NCBI RefSeq assembly: GCF_004354915.1
Contig: NZ_SMSI01000003.1
Coordinates: forward strand, 373,501 to 437,500
Length of the DNA: 64,000 nucleotides
Direction: 5' to 3'
Source of the DNA: Pseudohoeflea suaedae
GTDB lineage: Bacteria; Pseudomonadota; Alphaproteobacteria; Rhizobiales; Rhizobiaceae
The position numbers were made by a program, and so were the translations under genes. Positions 48,421 through 57,864 of this stretch are shown piece after piece. Every line of letters begins with the position of its first letter. The first letter of the stretch is position 1. The notes under the pieces are model-generated. The model searched no databases. It saw only the letters and a list, made by a program, of their open reading frames with translations, and was not told the origin of the DNA.

Positions 48421-50016
48421 ATGGCACCTCGCGTACTCGTATCCGACAAACTCTCCCCTACCGCCGTGCAGATCTTCAAGGATCGCGGCGTCGAAGTCGA
48501 TTACCTGCCGGATCTCGGCAAGGATAAGGACAAGCTCGCCGAAGTCATCGGCCAGTATGACGGTCTCGCGATCCGCTCGGCGACCAAGGTCACGGAGAAG
48601 CTGATCGCTGCTGCCGAAAACCTCAAGGTCGTCGGACGCGCCGGTATCGGCGTCGACAATGTCGATATCCCGGCCGCTTCCAAGCGCGGCATCATCGTGA
48701 TGAACACGCCTTTCGGCAATTCGATCACCACCGCCGAGCACGCCATCGCGCTGATGTTCGCCGTCGCCCGCCAGCTGCCTGCCGCCGACACCTCCACCCA
48801 GGCCGGCAAGTGGGAAAAGTCGAAATTCATGGGCGTCGAGATCACCGGCAAGACGCTCGGTGTGATCGGCGCCGGCAATATCGGTTCCATCGTATGCTCG
48901 CGCGCCATCGGTCTCAAGATGCAGGTCATCGCCTATGACCCGTTCCTGTCCAAGGAGCGCGCCGAGGAAATGGGTGTGACCAAGGTCGAGCTCGATGAGC
49001 TTCTGGCCCGCGCCGATTTCATCACGCTTCACGTCCCGATGACGGACAAGACCCGCGGCATCATCAATGCCGAGGCGTTGGCCAAGACCAAGAAGGGCGT
49101 GCGCATCGTCAATTGCGCCCGCGGCGGCCTGGTCGACGAGGCAGCCCTTGCCGCGGCCATCAAGTCCGGCCATGTCGCCGGCGCCGGCTTCGACGTGTTC
49201 GAGACCGAGCCCGCCACCGAGAGCCCGCTCTTCGGTCTCGACAACGTCGTCTGCACCCCGCATCTGGGGGCATCCACGACGGAAGCGCAGGAAAACGTCG
49301 CCCTCCAGGTTGCCGAGCAGATGTCGGACTATCTGGTCAAGGGTGCGGTCTCCAACGCCATCAACATGCCGTCGATCACGGCCGAGGAAGCGCCGATCCT
49401 CAAGCCGTTCATCCGGCTTGCCGACGTGCTCGGCAGCTTTGCCGGTCAGGTCACCGAAAGCCCGATCAAGTCGATCGAGATACTTTATGACGGCGCGACC
49501 GCCGGCATGAACACCCGCGCGCTCACCAGCGCGCTGCTCGCCGGCCTCATCCGCCCGCAGGTGGCCGACGTCAACATGGTTTCGGCTCCGATCATGGTGA
49601 AGGAGAAGGGCATCGTTCTCTCCGAGGTCAAGCGCGACAAGACCGGCGTCTATGACGGCTATATCAAGCTGACCATCACGACCGAGCGCCAGACCCGCTC
49701 GGTTGCCGGTACCGTCTTCTCCGACGGCAAGCCGCGCTTCATCCAGATCAAGGGCATCAACATGGATGCCGATGTCGGCGAGCACATGATCTACATCGCC
49801 AATACCGACGTTCCGGGCATGATCGGCTTCATGGGCACCACGCTGGGTGATGCCGGCGTCAACATCGCCAACTTCCATCTCGGCCGCGACAAGGACGGCG
49901 GCGACGCCATCGCGCTGCTTTATGTCGACGGTCTCGTCGACCAGGCGGTGCTCGACAAGCTGACCGCCAATGAGGCGATCCGCCAGGCCAAGTCTCTCAT
50001 CTTCAACGTCGACTAG
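48421..50016 (+). CDS. serA: D-3-phosphoglycerate dehydrogenase
   Basis: First step of serine biosynthesis from 3-phosphoglycerate. 531 residues, the long form with three parts: substrate/NAD domain (G-R-A-G-I-G-V-D-N-V-D, V-I-G-A-G-N-I-G-S, and C-T-P-H-L-G-A-S-T with the catalytic His), an intervening allosteric substrate-binding domain (~320-450), and a C-terminal ACT domain (~455-531, N-T-D-V-P-G-M-I-G-F). The ACT domain mediates serine feedback in homologs. A strong terminator follows. Confidence 0.97.
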   Translation: MAPRVLVSDKLSPTAVQIFKDRGVEVDYLPDLGKDKDKLAEVIGQYDGLAIRSATKVTEKLIAAAENLKVVGRAGIGVDNVDIPAASKRGIIVMNTPFGNSITTAEHAIALMFAVARQLPAADTSTQAGKWEKSKFMGVEITGKTLGVIGAGNIGSIVCSRAIGLKMQVIAYDPFLSKERAEEMGVTKVELDELLARADFITLHVPMTDKTRGIINAEALAKTKKGVRIVNCARGGLVDEAALAAAIKSGHVAGAGFDVFETEPATESPLFGLDNVVCTPHLGASTTEAQENVALQVAEQMSDYLVKGAVSNAINMPSITAEEAPILKPFIRLADVLGSFAGQVTESPIKSIEILYDGATAGMNTRALTSALLAGLIRPQVADVNMVSAPIMVKEKGIVLSEVKRDKTGVYDGYIKLTITTERQTRSVAGTVFSDGKPRFIQIKGINMDADVGEHMIYIANTDVPGMIGFMGTTLGDAGVNIANFHLGRDKDGGDAIALLYVDGLVDQAVLDKLTANEAIRQAKSLIFNVD

Positions 50017-50039
50017 GCAACAAGCCCTCCCAAGGCTGA

Positions 50040-50070
50040 AAAGCCCGCTCCGAAAGGGGCGGGCTTTTTT
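50040..50070 (+). terminator. Terminator of serC-serA
   Basis: A 12-bp stem (50040-50051 with 50056-50067) around a GAAA tetraloop, followed by Ts. The A run on the left side also gives it a T tail on the minus strand, so it can terminate the convergent transporter gene ending at 50101. Confidence 0.92.
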
Positions 50071-50100
50071 GTCGGCTGGCGTCGGACGGGGCGCGGGCCT

Positions 50101-50985
50101 TTACTTGTCCCGCTTCACCCGCTCCGCCAGCCAAATTCCGCCCATCACCAGCACCAGTGCCACGACGTGGTAGATGTGCAGCGTTTCACGCAGGATCACG
50201 ACCGAGAGGATGGTGCCGAAGATCGGAACCAGGTTGACGAAGAGCCCGGCGCGGTTCGATCCGATCATGCCGTTGGCCTGAATGTAGAGAACCTGGGAAA
50301 TCAGCGACGGGAAGATGGCGGTAAAGAGCGCGATGCCGAAACCGTCAATTCCCGGCCAGACCACGCGGTCGACGGCGATTTCCCATAGGGTGAAAGGGAT
50401 CGAGGCGACGATGGCAGCGGTCGCCATGACGGCCATCATGCTCTGCCAGTGCATGACCGGGCGGTAGCGCAGCGCCACGGTGTAGCCGCCATAGACGAGC
50501 ACCGCGACCAGCATGATGGCATCGCCGCGGTTGAGCGTGAGCGACAGGAGCTGGGCGATGCTGCCGCCGGATGCCACCGTCATCACGCCTGCGACGGTCA
50601 GGAAGAAGCCCAGCACCTGCCCGCCCGTGATGGGCACGCGGAAGATCAGGAAATTGGCCAGAAAGATGACCAGCGGCATGCCGGCCTGCATGATGACGAC
50701 GTTGATGGCGCTGGTATATTCGAGCGCTGAGTAGAGCGTGATGTTGAAGGCTGCGAACCCGACTGCGCCGAGCGCGGCAAGAACCGGCCAGTGCCTGCGG
50801 ATGGCCGGCATGTCCCGCCGGATCTGCGGCAGGGCGAAGCTCAGGAGCACGATGACGGCCAGCGACCAGCGCATCGTCGTCAGCAGCATCGGCGAAATCA
50901 CCCCGACGGCGAGTTTTCCGGCTACTGCATTCGCGCCCCAGAACAGGGTGGTGAGCGTGAGGTAGAGATAGGCGCGCTGGGTCAT
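50101..50985 (-). CDS. DMT-superfamily (EamA) transporter
   Basis: A 294-residue inner-membrane protein with ten predicted helices in two EamA repeats. Typical features are F-W-G-A-N-A-V-A-G-K-L-A near the N-terminus, Y-S-A-L-E-Y-T-S-A-I-N-V at the end of the first repeat, and L-H-I-Y-H-V-V-A-L-V-L-V-M-G-G-I-W-L at the C-terminus. These proteins usually export metabolites or amino acids; proximity to serine genes is not evidence of a substrate. It is convergent with serA. Confidence 0.88.
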   Translation of the reverse strand: MTQRAYLYLTLTTLFWGANAVAGKLAVGVISPMLLTTMRWSLAVIVLLSFALPQIRRDMPAIRRHWPVLAALGAVGFAAFNITLYSALEYTSAINVVIMQAGMPLVIFLANFLIFRVPITGGQVLGFFLTVAGVMTVASGGSIAQLLSLTLNRGDAIMLVAVLVYGGYTVALRYRPVMHWQSMMAVMATAAIVASIPFTLWEIAVDRVVWPGIDGFGIALFTAIFPSLISQVLYIQANGMIGSNRAGLFVNLVPIFGTILSVVILRETLHIYHVVALVLVMGGIWLAERVKRDK

Positions 50986-51237
50986 GGAGAATTCCGGCCG
51001 GAGGGAATGCGGGGCGAGGGGTTCCCATCTATGCCTCTCGCCTGTTCATGGCAATGGCGGCAACGCATCCCTGCCATTCGTCACCGGCTGCAGCTTTTCC
51101 TCCGAAAAACGAAAATTTCCCTTCACAGAGCAGCGGATGGCGCCATGCGGGGGGTCGCATGCGCGCACACATGACGATATAGAACAGTTTCGAAATTACC
51201 GGCCGGTCGCTTCGACCGGCAATTCAGGGGACTGTAC

Positions 51238-52536
51238 ATGGCCAATGTGGTTGTCGTCGGCTCGCAGTGGGGCGACGAAGGTAAGGGCAAGATCGTTGAC
51301 TGGCTTTCCGAGCGCGCGGATATCGTGGTGCGCTTTCAGGGAGGGCACAATGCGGGCCACACGCTCGTCATCGATGGCGTCAGCTACAAGCTCTCGCTGC
51401 TGCCTTCGGGCGTGGTGCGCGAAGGAAAGATGGGCGTCATCGGAAATGGTGTCGTCATAGATCCGCATGCGCTGATTGCCGAAATGGACCGTCTGGGCGA
51501 GCAGGGCGTCAAGGTCGGGCCCGAGAACCTGCGCATTGCCGACAATGCCACGCTGATCCTGTCGCTGCACCGCGAACTCGACGGCATCCGCGAGGATGCG
51601 GCGTCGAACTCCGGCACCAAGATCGGCACCACCCGCCGCGGCATCGGCCCTGCCTATGAGGACAAGGTCGGTCGCCGCGCGATCCGCGTCATGGATCTCG
51701 CCAATCTCGAAACGCTGCCGGACAAGATTGATCGTCTTCTGACGCACCACAACGCGCTGCGCCGCGGGCTCGATCAGCCGGAAATCGCTTTCGACACGAT
51801 CCACGGGGAACTGACGTCGATCGCCGATCGCATTCTGCCGTTCCGCGATACCATCTGGCTGATGCTCGACAAGGCGCGCCGTTCCGGTAGCCGCATTCTC
51901 TTCGAAGGCGCGCAGGGCACGCTTCTCGATATCGACCACGGCACCTATCCGTTCGTGACGTCGTCGAACACGGTTGCCGGCCAGGCTGCCGCAGGTTCGG
52001 GGCTCGGACCGGGTTCGCTCGATTACGTGCTCGGCATCACCAAGGCCTACACGACGCGCGTGGGTGAGGGGCCTTTCCCGACTGAGCTCAACGATGACAT
52101 CGGCCAGTTTCTCGGCGAGCGCGGGCATGAATTTGGCACCGTGACGGGTCGCAAGCGCCGTTGCGGCTGGTTCGACGCCGCGCTCGTGCGTCAGGCTGTC
52201 GCCGTCAACGGCATCAGCGGCATCGCGCTGACCAAGCTCGACGTGCTCGATGGTCTCAAGGAGATCAAGATCTGCGTCGGCTACGAGCTCGATGGCGAGC
52301 GGACGGATCACCTTCCGGCCAGCCAGGGCGCGCAGGCGCGGTGCACGCCGGTCTATGAAGCCATCGAGGGCTGGGAAGGCACGACGGTCGGTGCGCGCAG
52401 CTGGGCTGACCTGCCCGCGCAGGCAATCAAATATGTCCGTCGCATCGAGGAACTGATCGGCGCGCCGGTGGCACTTCTGTCGACAAGTCCGGAGCGTGAC
52501 GACACCATACTTGTTACCGACCCCTTTGAAGACTAG
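51238..52536 (+). CDS. purA: Adenylosuccinate synthetase
   Basis: Joins IMP and aspartate with GTP in AMP synthesis. 432 residues, with the N-terminal GTP loop G-D-E-G-K-G-K (12-18), catalytic His41 in G-G-H-N-A-G-H-T, the [10 protein letters not shown] motif, and the [10 protein letters not shown] switch. The 252 bases upstream should contain its promoter. A large gene of unknown function follows after 53 bases and may be cotranscribed. Confidence 0.97.
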   Translation: MANVVVVGSQWGDEGKGKIVDWLSERADIVVRFQGGHNAGHTLVIDGVSYKLSLLPSGVVREGKMGVIGNGVVIDPHALIAEMDRLGEQGVKVGPENLRIADNATLILSLHRELDGIREDAASNSGTKIGTTRRGIGPAYEDKVGRRAIRVMDLANLETLPDKIDRLLTHHNALRRGLDQPEIAFDTIHGELTSIADRILPFRDTIWLMLDKARRSGSRILFEGAQGTLLDIDHGTYPFVTSSNTVAGQAAAGSGLGPGSLDYVLGITKAYTTRVGEGPFPTELNDDIGQFLGERGHEFGTVTGRKRRCGWFDAALVRQAVAVNGISGIALTKLDVLDGLKEIKICVGYELDGERTDHLPASQGAQARCTPVYEAIEGWEGTTVGARSWADLPAQAIKYVRRIEELIGAPVALLSTSPERDDTILVTDPFED

Positions 52537-52589
52537 TTTAACCACCAAAACAATGTGATTAAACGAAGTTAGCAGGTACCAGTCAGACC

Positions 52590-54458
52590 ATGGCGGATTT
52601 TGTAGCTGTCATCCGGAAGGCCGTAGACAACCTTTCGGACAATACGCCGGAGAACCGGGAACGGGTTTATTCCAAAGCCCGTGCGGCCATCCGCCGGCAG
52701 CTCGAGGCGATGAACCCGCCTCCTGCCGAAGACATCATGAACCGGCAGATGTCGAAGCTCGAAGGCGCCATTTCGGAAGTCGAGAGCGAGTATGTCGCGG
52801 CCATCGAAGAAGACCAGGACGAGACCGATCGCCTGATGTCCGAGCTCGAGGCGCTGGTCGATGAGCGCTCGACGCCGGCAGCACCGATCGCGGTGACGCC
52901 GACCTATGTGGCTGAACCCGAGCCGCCAGTCGCAGAGCCGGTCGCCGAGCCTGAACCGCCTGTGGCGGAAGAGCCCGAGCCTGAGCCAGAGGTGGTGGAG
53001 CCGGAGCCCAAACCCGAATATTTCCCGGAAGACCCAGAGGTTTACGAGGAAGCCCAGCCGGTCGAGCCGCCGGCCTCTTTCGGCCCGGCGGATCACCAGT
53101 GGACGCCTGACGCCGACGAGGTGCAGGCCGCGCCTGGGACGCCAGGCGAAGACTGGGGCCCGGAAGCGCCGGTGGAGGAGACCCATCTCGAGCCTCCCAT
53201 GGGCGAGATCCGCGACGAGCCGGATGTAGCGCCCGAACCGGAATTCGCCGCGTCCACTTATGCTCCGCCACCGGCGGTTGAGCGTCCGGAGATCGTCACC
53301 GGCGTTGCCCATGACGAGATTTTCGGTCTCGGCGGCCGCGGTGACGAAAGATACGAAGCATCGGCCGGAAAGCCGGCTTCTGCGCCGGTCGTCGAAAAGC
53401 GCAGGACCCAGGTTCCCGCCGGCAAGCGCGGCGGGATGGCCAAGATAGCCCTGGGCGTCGCGGCGCTGCTTCTGCTCGCCGTCGTCGGCTATACCGTTTG
53501 GGCGCAGAAAGACGCGCTGATGGCGATGTTCTCCTCCGACGGAGATGTCGAGACGGCTGCACCGGCAGATACCTCGCCCGCGACAACGGACGAAGCCGCG
53601 TCCGACACTTCGCCCGCTGGCGAAGCTGAAACGAATGGGGCACCGGCGACCGAGACGCCTGCTCTTTCCCCCGGCCAGCAGGCGGCGGACGATCCGGATC
53701 GCAAGTTCACCGAGCGCCTCAACCCCGATGGCACCGAGTCCAATCCCGGTCCCGCGCCGGAACTCGCTCAGGCCAGCGCGCCGGTCGAGGGGCGGTCGGT
53801 TGCCGAGCAGACCGATGCCGGCGATCAGGCTCCGATGCAGGCGCCGGCGACGGGCGAGGTTTCCGGTGTCGAGCAGGCCGGCGGGCAGACTGCCGCCGAG
53901 AGCAATGAAGCGCTTGGCGTGCAGCAGAAGATGTTCCTGTACGAGGAGCGGCTTGACCAGCAGAGTCCTGCTGTCAGCGAGGGCTCCGTCGTCTGGTCGC
54001 TGATCGACGATCCGGAAAACGGTGGCCCGAACAATGTCGCCATTCGTGGCGAGATCAGCACGGACGACGGCAATCTCTCCGCGCTGGTGACCATCAAGCG
54101 CAACGCCGACAAGTCGCTGCCTGCCAGCCACATCATCGAGATCGTGTTCGCGCTGCCGGAAAGTTTCACCGGCGGGGGGATCGAGCAGGTGCAACGCATC
54201 TCGATGAAGCAGACCGAGCAGGATCAGGGCAATCCGCTGATCGCCGTACCGGCCAAGATCACCGAGGATTTCTACATGATCGCGCTCAACGATCTGACGG
54301 AAGCGGTGCAGACCAATACGCAGCTTCTGCGTACCCGCAGCTGGATCGATATTCCGGTGATCTACACCAATGGCCGTCGCGCGCTGATCACGCTCGAGAA
54401 GGGCACCAGCGGCACGGAAGTGTTCAACCAGGCACTCGACGTCTGGGCGGCGGGATAA
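52590..54458 (+). CDS. Large single-pass membrane protein of unknown function
   Basis: 622 residues, not recognised as any characterised family. Residues 1-92 are helical and charged, with coiled-coil-like spacing. Residues ~95-235 are a Pro/Glu-rich low-complexity region with many E-P-E-P units. A single membrane helix lies at about 284-304 (A-L-G-V-A-A-L-L-L-L-A-V-V-G-Y). A second low-complexity segment covers ~315-425. A compact C-terminal domain (~430-622) has alternating hydrophobic strands and the segments G-S-V-V-W-S-L-I-D-D, A-I-R-G-E-I and L-P-E-S-F. With no signal peptide, the N-terminus should be cytoplasmic and the C-domain periplasmic, like a tether. purA precedes it by 53 bases. 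Confidence 0.75.
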   Translation: MADFVAVIRKAVDNLSDNTPENRERVYSKARAAIRRQLEAMNPPPAEDIMNRQMSKLEGAISEVESEYVAAIEEDQDETDRLMSELEALVDERSTPAAPIAVTPTYVAEPEPPVAEPVAEPEPPVAEEPEPEPEVVEPEPKPEYFPEDPEVYEEAQPVEPPASFGPADHQWTPDADEVQAAPGTPGEDWGPEAPVEETHLEPPMGEIRDEPDVAPEPEFAASTYAPPPAVERPEIVTGVAHDEIFGLGGRGDERYEASAGKPASAPVVEKRRTQVPAGKRGGMAKIALGVAALLLLAVVGYTVWAQKDALMAMFSSDGDVETAAPADTSPATTDEAASDTSPAGEAETNGAPATETPALSPGQQAADDPDRKFTERLNPDGTESNPGPAPELAQASAPVEGRSVAEQTDAGDQAPMQAPATGEVSGVEQAGGQTAAESNEALGVQQKMFLYEERLDQQSPAVSEGSVVWSLIDDPENGGPNNVAIRGEISTDDGNLSALVTIKRNADKSLPASHIIEIVFALPESFTGGGIEQVQRISMKQTEQDQGNPLIAVPAKITEDFYMIALNDLTEAVQTNTQLLRTRSWIDIPVIYTNGRRALITLEKGTSGTEVFNQALDVWAAG

Positions 54459-54509
54459 GCTCCCGGCCGCCCGGCCGTCTCTTCGATTTCGCGAGGAATT
54501 TCCAGCCGA

Positions 54510-55733
54510 TCAGGCCGCAGGCGCGGTCGTCGGCGTGGCGTTCAGGAGCTGGCTGAGCAGTGCTTCCGCCTGCGGGCTGCGCTCCGAGCGCTCGATGAAG
54601 CCGCCGCCATAGACGCGGGCCTCGTCGTCGGGCGAGGAATAGAGAACGCAAGCCTGACCGGCGGCAATACCGGCTTCGCCTTCATCAAGCTCGACTTCCG
54701 CCACACCGTCGATCACGCGGAGCGTCGCCGGTTTCGGCGGGCGGGTCGAGCGGAGCTTGGCAAAGCATGACACGCCGTTTTCGCCGATGGCTTCGAGCGG
54801 CGTGTCGCTGAGCCAGTTCACGTCGCGCAGGATCACCTTGCTGGTTTCCAGTGCCTCGCGCGGACCGACGACGACGCGCTTCGAGCGGGCATCGAGATGC
54901 ACCACGTAGAGCGGATCGCCGGTGGCCACGCCCAGGCCCTTCCGCTGGCCGATCGTGTAGTTGACGATGCCCGGGTGGCTGCCGAGCACGCGGCCGTCGA
55001 TATGGACGATATCGCCCGCGAGCTGCGAATCCGGGCGAAGCTTGCCAATCACGTCGGCATATTTGCCTTGCGGAACGAAGCATATGTCCTGGCTGTCTGC
55101 CTTCTGGGCGACGACCATTCCCATTTCCTCGGCCAGTTCGCGGGTGCGCGCCTTGGGCAGCTCGCCGAGCGGAAAGCGCAGGAAGTCGAGCTGCTCCTGT
55201 GTCGTGGCGAAGAGGAAATAGCTCTGATCGCGATCCGAATCGATCGGCCGGTAGAGCGTGCGGCGGTCGGGATTGTCCGCGGTCGGCTCATGACGCGAGC
55301 GGATATAGTGGCCGGTGGCAAGGCAATCGGCACCCAGGTCACGGGCGGTGGCCAGAAGATCGGCGAATTTCACCGTCTGGTTGCAGGCCACGCAGGGTAT
55401 CGGGGTTTCACCCATGACATAGCTTTCCGCGAACGGATTGATCACGGCTTCGCGGAAGCGCTGTTCGTAATCGAGCACGTAATGGGGGATGCCGATGGCT
55501 TCGGAGACGCGGCGGGCATCGTCGATGTCCTGACCTGCGCAACAGGAGCCTGCCCTGTGGACAGCGGCACCATGGTCGTAAAGCTGCAGGGTGACGCCGA
55601 TGACGTCATACCCTTCTCTTTTCAGAAGACCTGCAACCACTGAGCTGTCCACGCCACCGGACATTGCAACCACCACGCGCGTGTCGCGCGGCGGCTTGGC
55701 GATATCGAGACTATTCACTTCAAACCCCGGCAT
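54510..55733 (-). CDS. mnmA: tRNA-specific 2-thiouridylase MnmA
   Basis: Puts sulfur on U34 of Lys, Glu and Gln tRNAs. 407 residues as written. The PP-loop S-G-G-V-D-S-S lies at about 25-31, the first active-site cysteine in P-C-V-A-C-N, the second in S-Q-D-I-C-F-V-P, and the adenylate loop in G-H-Y-I-R. The start could be the ATG at 55733 or an in-frame GTG at 55718 (giving N-S-L-D-I-A-K); the second looks nearer to rhizobial relatives. It converges with the unknown membrane protein and diverges from sciP. Confidence 0.95.
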   Translation of the reverse strand: MPGFEVNSLDIAKPPRDTRVVVAMSGGVDSSVVAGLLKREGYDVIGVTLQLYDHGAAVHRAGSCCAGQDIDDARRVSEAIGIPHYVLDYEQRFREAVINPFAESYVMGETPIPCVACNQTVKFADLLATARDLGADCLATGHYIRSRHEPTADNPDRRTLYRPIDSDRDQSYFLFATTQEQLDFLRFPLGELPKARTRELAEEMGMVVAQKADSQDICFVPQGKYADVIGKLRPDSQLAGDIVHIDGRVLGSHPGIVNYTIGQRKGLGVATGDPLYVVHLDARSKRVVVGPREALETSKVILRDVNWLSDTPLEAIGENGVSCFAKLRSTRPPKPATLRVIDGVAEVELDEGEAGIAAGQACVLYSSPDDEARVYGGGFIERSERSPQAEALLSQLLNATPTTAPAA

Positions 55734-55943
55734 TCAAAGGCGTTCAAGGCGCCGATCAAGCTGACAAGTTCATCATTTTCGAGCGCACATATACAGATCG
55801 AGAGCGGCGGCAACAAGGCCGCGCCGGGAAAGCCGGCAATGTGTGCCGAAACGTTACCAAAAGCTTAGTCGCGCCTTTAGCAAATTTTAAAGCGGAAACG
55901 GTAGCTTACATCCCACTAGGTCTTGAGTTTGTAAGAGTGTCCA

Positions 55944-56219
55944 ATGACCGATATGGTTCGCCCCCGAGTTAAGTATGTAATCGGACCCGATGGTAGTCCG
56001 CTTACGATTGCAGATCTGCCCCCCGCCAATACGCGGCGCTGGGTCATCCGACGCAAGGCGGAAGTGGTCGCTGCGGTTCGCGGCGGGTTGCTGAGCCTTG
56101 AAGAGGCTTGTGAGCGCTACACGCTCACAGTGGAGGAGTTCCTCTCCTGGCAGTCCTCGATCAATGACTACGGTCTGGCCGGCCTGCGCACCACGCGGAT
56201 TCAGCAGTACCGCCACTAG
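55944..56219 (+). CDS. sciP: CtrA inhibitor SciP (DUF1153)
   Basis: A 91-residue helix-turn-helix protein that in Caulobacter binds CtrA and blocks activation of CtrA-dependent promoters. The sequence P-R-V-K-Y-V-I-G-P-D-G-S-P-L-T and R-R-W-V-I-R-R-K-A-E-V-V-A-A-V, ending with L-A-G-L-R-T-T-R-I-Q-Q-Y, is strongly diagnostic. A degenerate CtrA-like site, TTAC-N7-TTAG (55855-55869), lies about 75 bases upstream, in keeping with the known CtrA control of sciP. ctrA is 1.6 kb downstream. Confidence 0.94.
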   Translation: MTDMVRPRVKYVIGPDGSPLTIADLPPANTRRWVIRRKAEVVAAVRGGLLSLEEACERYTLTVEEFLSWQSSINDYGLAGLRTTRIQQYRH

Positions 56220-56399
56220 AACCGTCCCGTCTCGGACGGGAGCGGCGCAAATCGGACTGCATCCGGGAATTTTCCCGCATTTCGAAACTGCCCGTTTCGC
56301 GCTACGGCGAAACGGCATGGGACAGGTTGCGGCGGTTCGCCGCCGTAGCCTCTGGCACCTGCCTGCCTCCGGAGGTGTGCTCCGGTCATTTCCACAGCT

Positions 56400-56873
56400 T
56401 TATTCGGTTTCCCGTCGCAAGCGCCCGCATATCATGTGGGCGATGAGGGCGAGACTTGCCGAGGCCAGGTAAAACCACAGGCCCGGCTGCGACAAGGCAG
56501 TGGCGATCCCGCCGGTCTTGGCGGCCACGATCACCACGGCAACAATGAGAACGTCCATCAGCGACCATCGGGCGAGCTGGGGGAGGGTGCGCGCGAAACG
56601 CCCCTTCGGGGCGAGCGGAAGGTCGGTCACTTCGGCCGCGATGACGAAAATTTTGACGAGCGGAAACAGGATCGAGACCAAAGCGACAATGACGGCGAGG
56701 GCGAAATCGCCGTCAAGTGCGAGGCTTGAAACGATGTCGACCAGGGACGGTGCGCTGTCGAACACGTAAAGTGTCTCGAACCGGATCAGTGGCAGCGTCA
56801 CCCCGAGCGCCAGGCAGAAGGGCGCCAGCACGAGGCAGGCGATCAAAACCAGTCTCAAACCAATCTTTTCCAT
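56400..56873 (-). CDS. Paraquat-inducible protein A-like membrane protein
   Basis: A 157-residue inner-membrane protein with four hydrophobic helices, matching a single PqiA domain (L-P-L-I-R-F-E-T, L-V-S-I-L-F-P-L-V-K, and R-W-S-L-M-D-V-L-I-V-A). Enteric PqiA has two such domains and works with PqiB in lipid trafficking between membranes; no MCE partner is present here. The start at 56873 (M-E-K-I-G-L-R-L) is preferred over a 16-codon extension. It is convergent with sciP, about 180 bases apart. Confidence 0.82.
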   Translation of the reverse strand: MEKIGLRLVLIACLVLAPFCLALGVTLPLIRFETLYVFDSAPSLVDIVSSLALDGDFALAVIVALVSILFPLVKIFVIAAEVTDLPLAPKGRFARTLPQLARWSLMDVLIVAVVIVAAKTGGIATALSQPGLWFYLASASLALIAHMICGRLRRETE

Positions 56874-56997
56874 CAGGTCGGCGTTAACGGCGCATCCCAG
56901 GCACCACAGCTTCGGGGCCAATGCAAGGCGGGATCATTCACATCCGTCCGTTCATTTTTTTTCGCGGCGGGAAACATGACATTCGTCATCAGGATGC

Positions 56998-57036
56998 GAA
57001 AAGCCGACGGAAGGGAGTCGTTTCCCTTCCGTCGGC
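56998..57036 (-). terminator. Terminator of fliJ
   Basis: A perfect 14-bp stem (57003-57016 with 57023-57036) with a six-base loop, 36 bases downstream of the fliJ stop on the minus strand, followed there by a TTTT run. It is the longest perfect terminator stem in the window. Confidence 0.88.
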
Positions 57037-57072
57037 ACAAATGTGCAGCGTCAATATCGCGTCGTCGCGTCG

Positions 57073-57423
57073 TCAGCCGGCGCGGCTGGATTTGTTGTCG
57101 CGCTCTTCCAGGGCTGCTGCCTTGGCGTGTTCTGCCTGGGCTTCCTCGAGAGCGATTTCGGCCGCATCGAGCTGAACCTGGAGTTCGCGGATCGAATTGG
57201 AAAGATTGTCGGCACGCTGGCGCGCCGCCTTGGCGAAAGTAGGATAGGCAAAGTGCGACGGATCGTTGATACCCGCCTTCTTTTCCTCGGCGACGATCTG
57301 GTATTCCAGTTCGGCCGCCATCTTCTGCATTTCCGCCATCATGAGCTGAATCTGGTTCAACTGGCGGGACTTTTCAGTCACCTGAAACTGCTTCAGGCGA
57401 ACAAGGCTCTCACGCGATTTCAT
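57073..57423 (-). CDS. fliJ: Flagellar export protein FliJ-like
   Basis: A 116-residue coiled-coil protein (M-K-S-R-E-S-L-V-R-L-K-Q-F-Q-V, then Q-L-N-Q-I-Q-L-M-M-A-E-M) that matches alphaproteobacterial FliJ. In flagellar export FliJ binds FlhA and the FliI ATPase. The start at 57423 removes a 29-codon non-conserved extension. No fliI or other flagellar gene is visible nearby, so it may be an orphan here or act in trans. It diverges from ctrA across a 441-base region. Confidence 0.82.
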   Translation of the reverse strand: MKSRESLVRLKQFQVTEKSRQLNQIQLMMAEMQKMAAELEYQIVAEEKKAGINDPSHFAYPTFAKAARQRADNLSNSIRELQVQLDAAEIALEEAQAEHAKAAALEERDNKSSRAG

Positions 57424-57864
57424 ACGCAATACTCCCGTGAAGAGAAACCCATTTACGACGCTGCACCGGCGATACCCCTCCGGCGTCCCTTTTCGAATCA
57501 TTACCAACACGCGCTGGCGTTAACCAATTGTCCATCTGGTAACCATTCGTTTACGGGCATCGTTAATACTAAGTGACATGGTTTAAGGGCAGGTAAACGA
57601 GAAGACGGATTTTTCGTAAGCCTTTCCGGAGTCGAATGAGTCGATTACAGGAGAATCTTAAAGTGATTTCTCAATTCGAATGATCGCCATTTGTGATTTT
57701 GAATCAGGAAGCTGTCCATGGAAATTAACACCAACTGAACGGTTGCCTAACGGCATCAGAATTTGTTAACCATTCCATGGCAGCCTCCAAATCAGGCAAC
57801 GACTGGACCGTACCGTGTAGATGACGTTGACCACGGCTCTGCGGCGGCGGAAAAGGGGATAAAT
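57424..57864 (+). promoter_or_regulatory. ctrA upstream region with a cluster of GANTC sites
   Basis: A 441-base AT-rich non-coding region. Five GANTC sites, the target of the CcrM adenine methylase, occur at 57495-57499, 57629-57633, 57638-57642, 57653-57657 and 57701-57705. A near-consensus CtrA box, TTAA-N7-TGAAC, is at 57725-57740, and further TTAACC elements are near 57520 and 57766. In Caulobacter, ctrA is controlled by GANTC methylation and by CtrA itself, so this layout fits such control. AAGGGGAT precedes the ATG. Confidence 0.6.

Noticed and set aside
52536..52580. TTAA elements between purA and the next gene as a CtrA box
   Set aside because: Spacing is 6 or 17 bases, not 7.
52569..54194. 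541-codon minus-strand frame opposite the unknown membrane protein
   Set aside because: Arginine-rich low-complexity shadow. The plus frame has a plausible membrane helix, ordered domains and a start just after purA.
56220..56245. CCGTCC/GGACGG hairpin after sciP as terminator
   Set aside because: No T run follows the stem.
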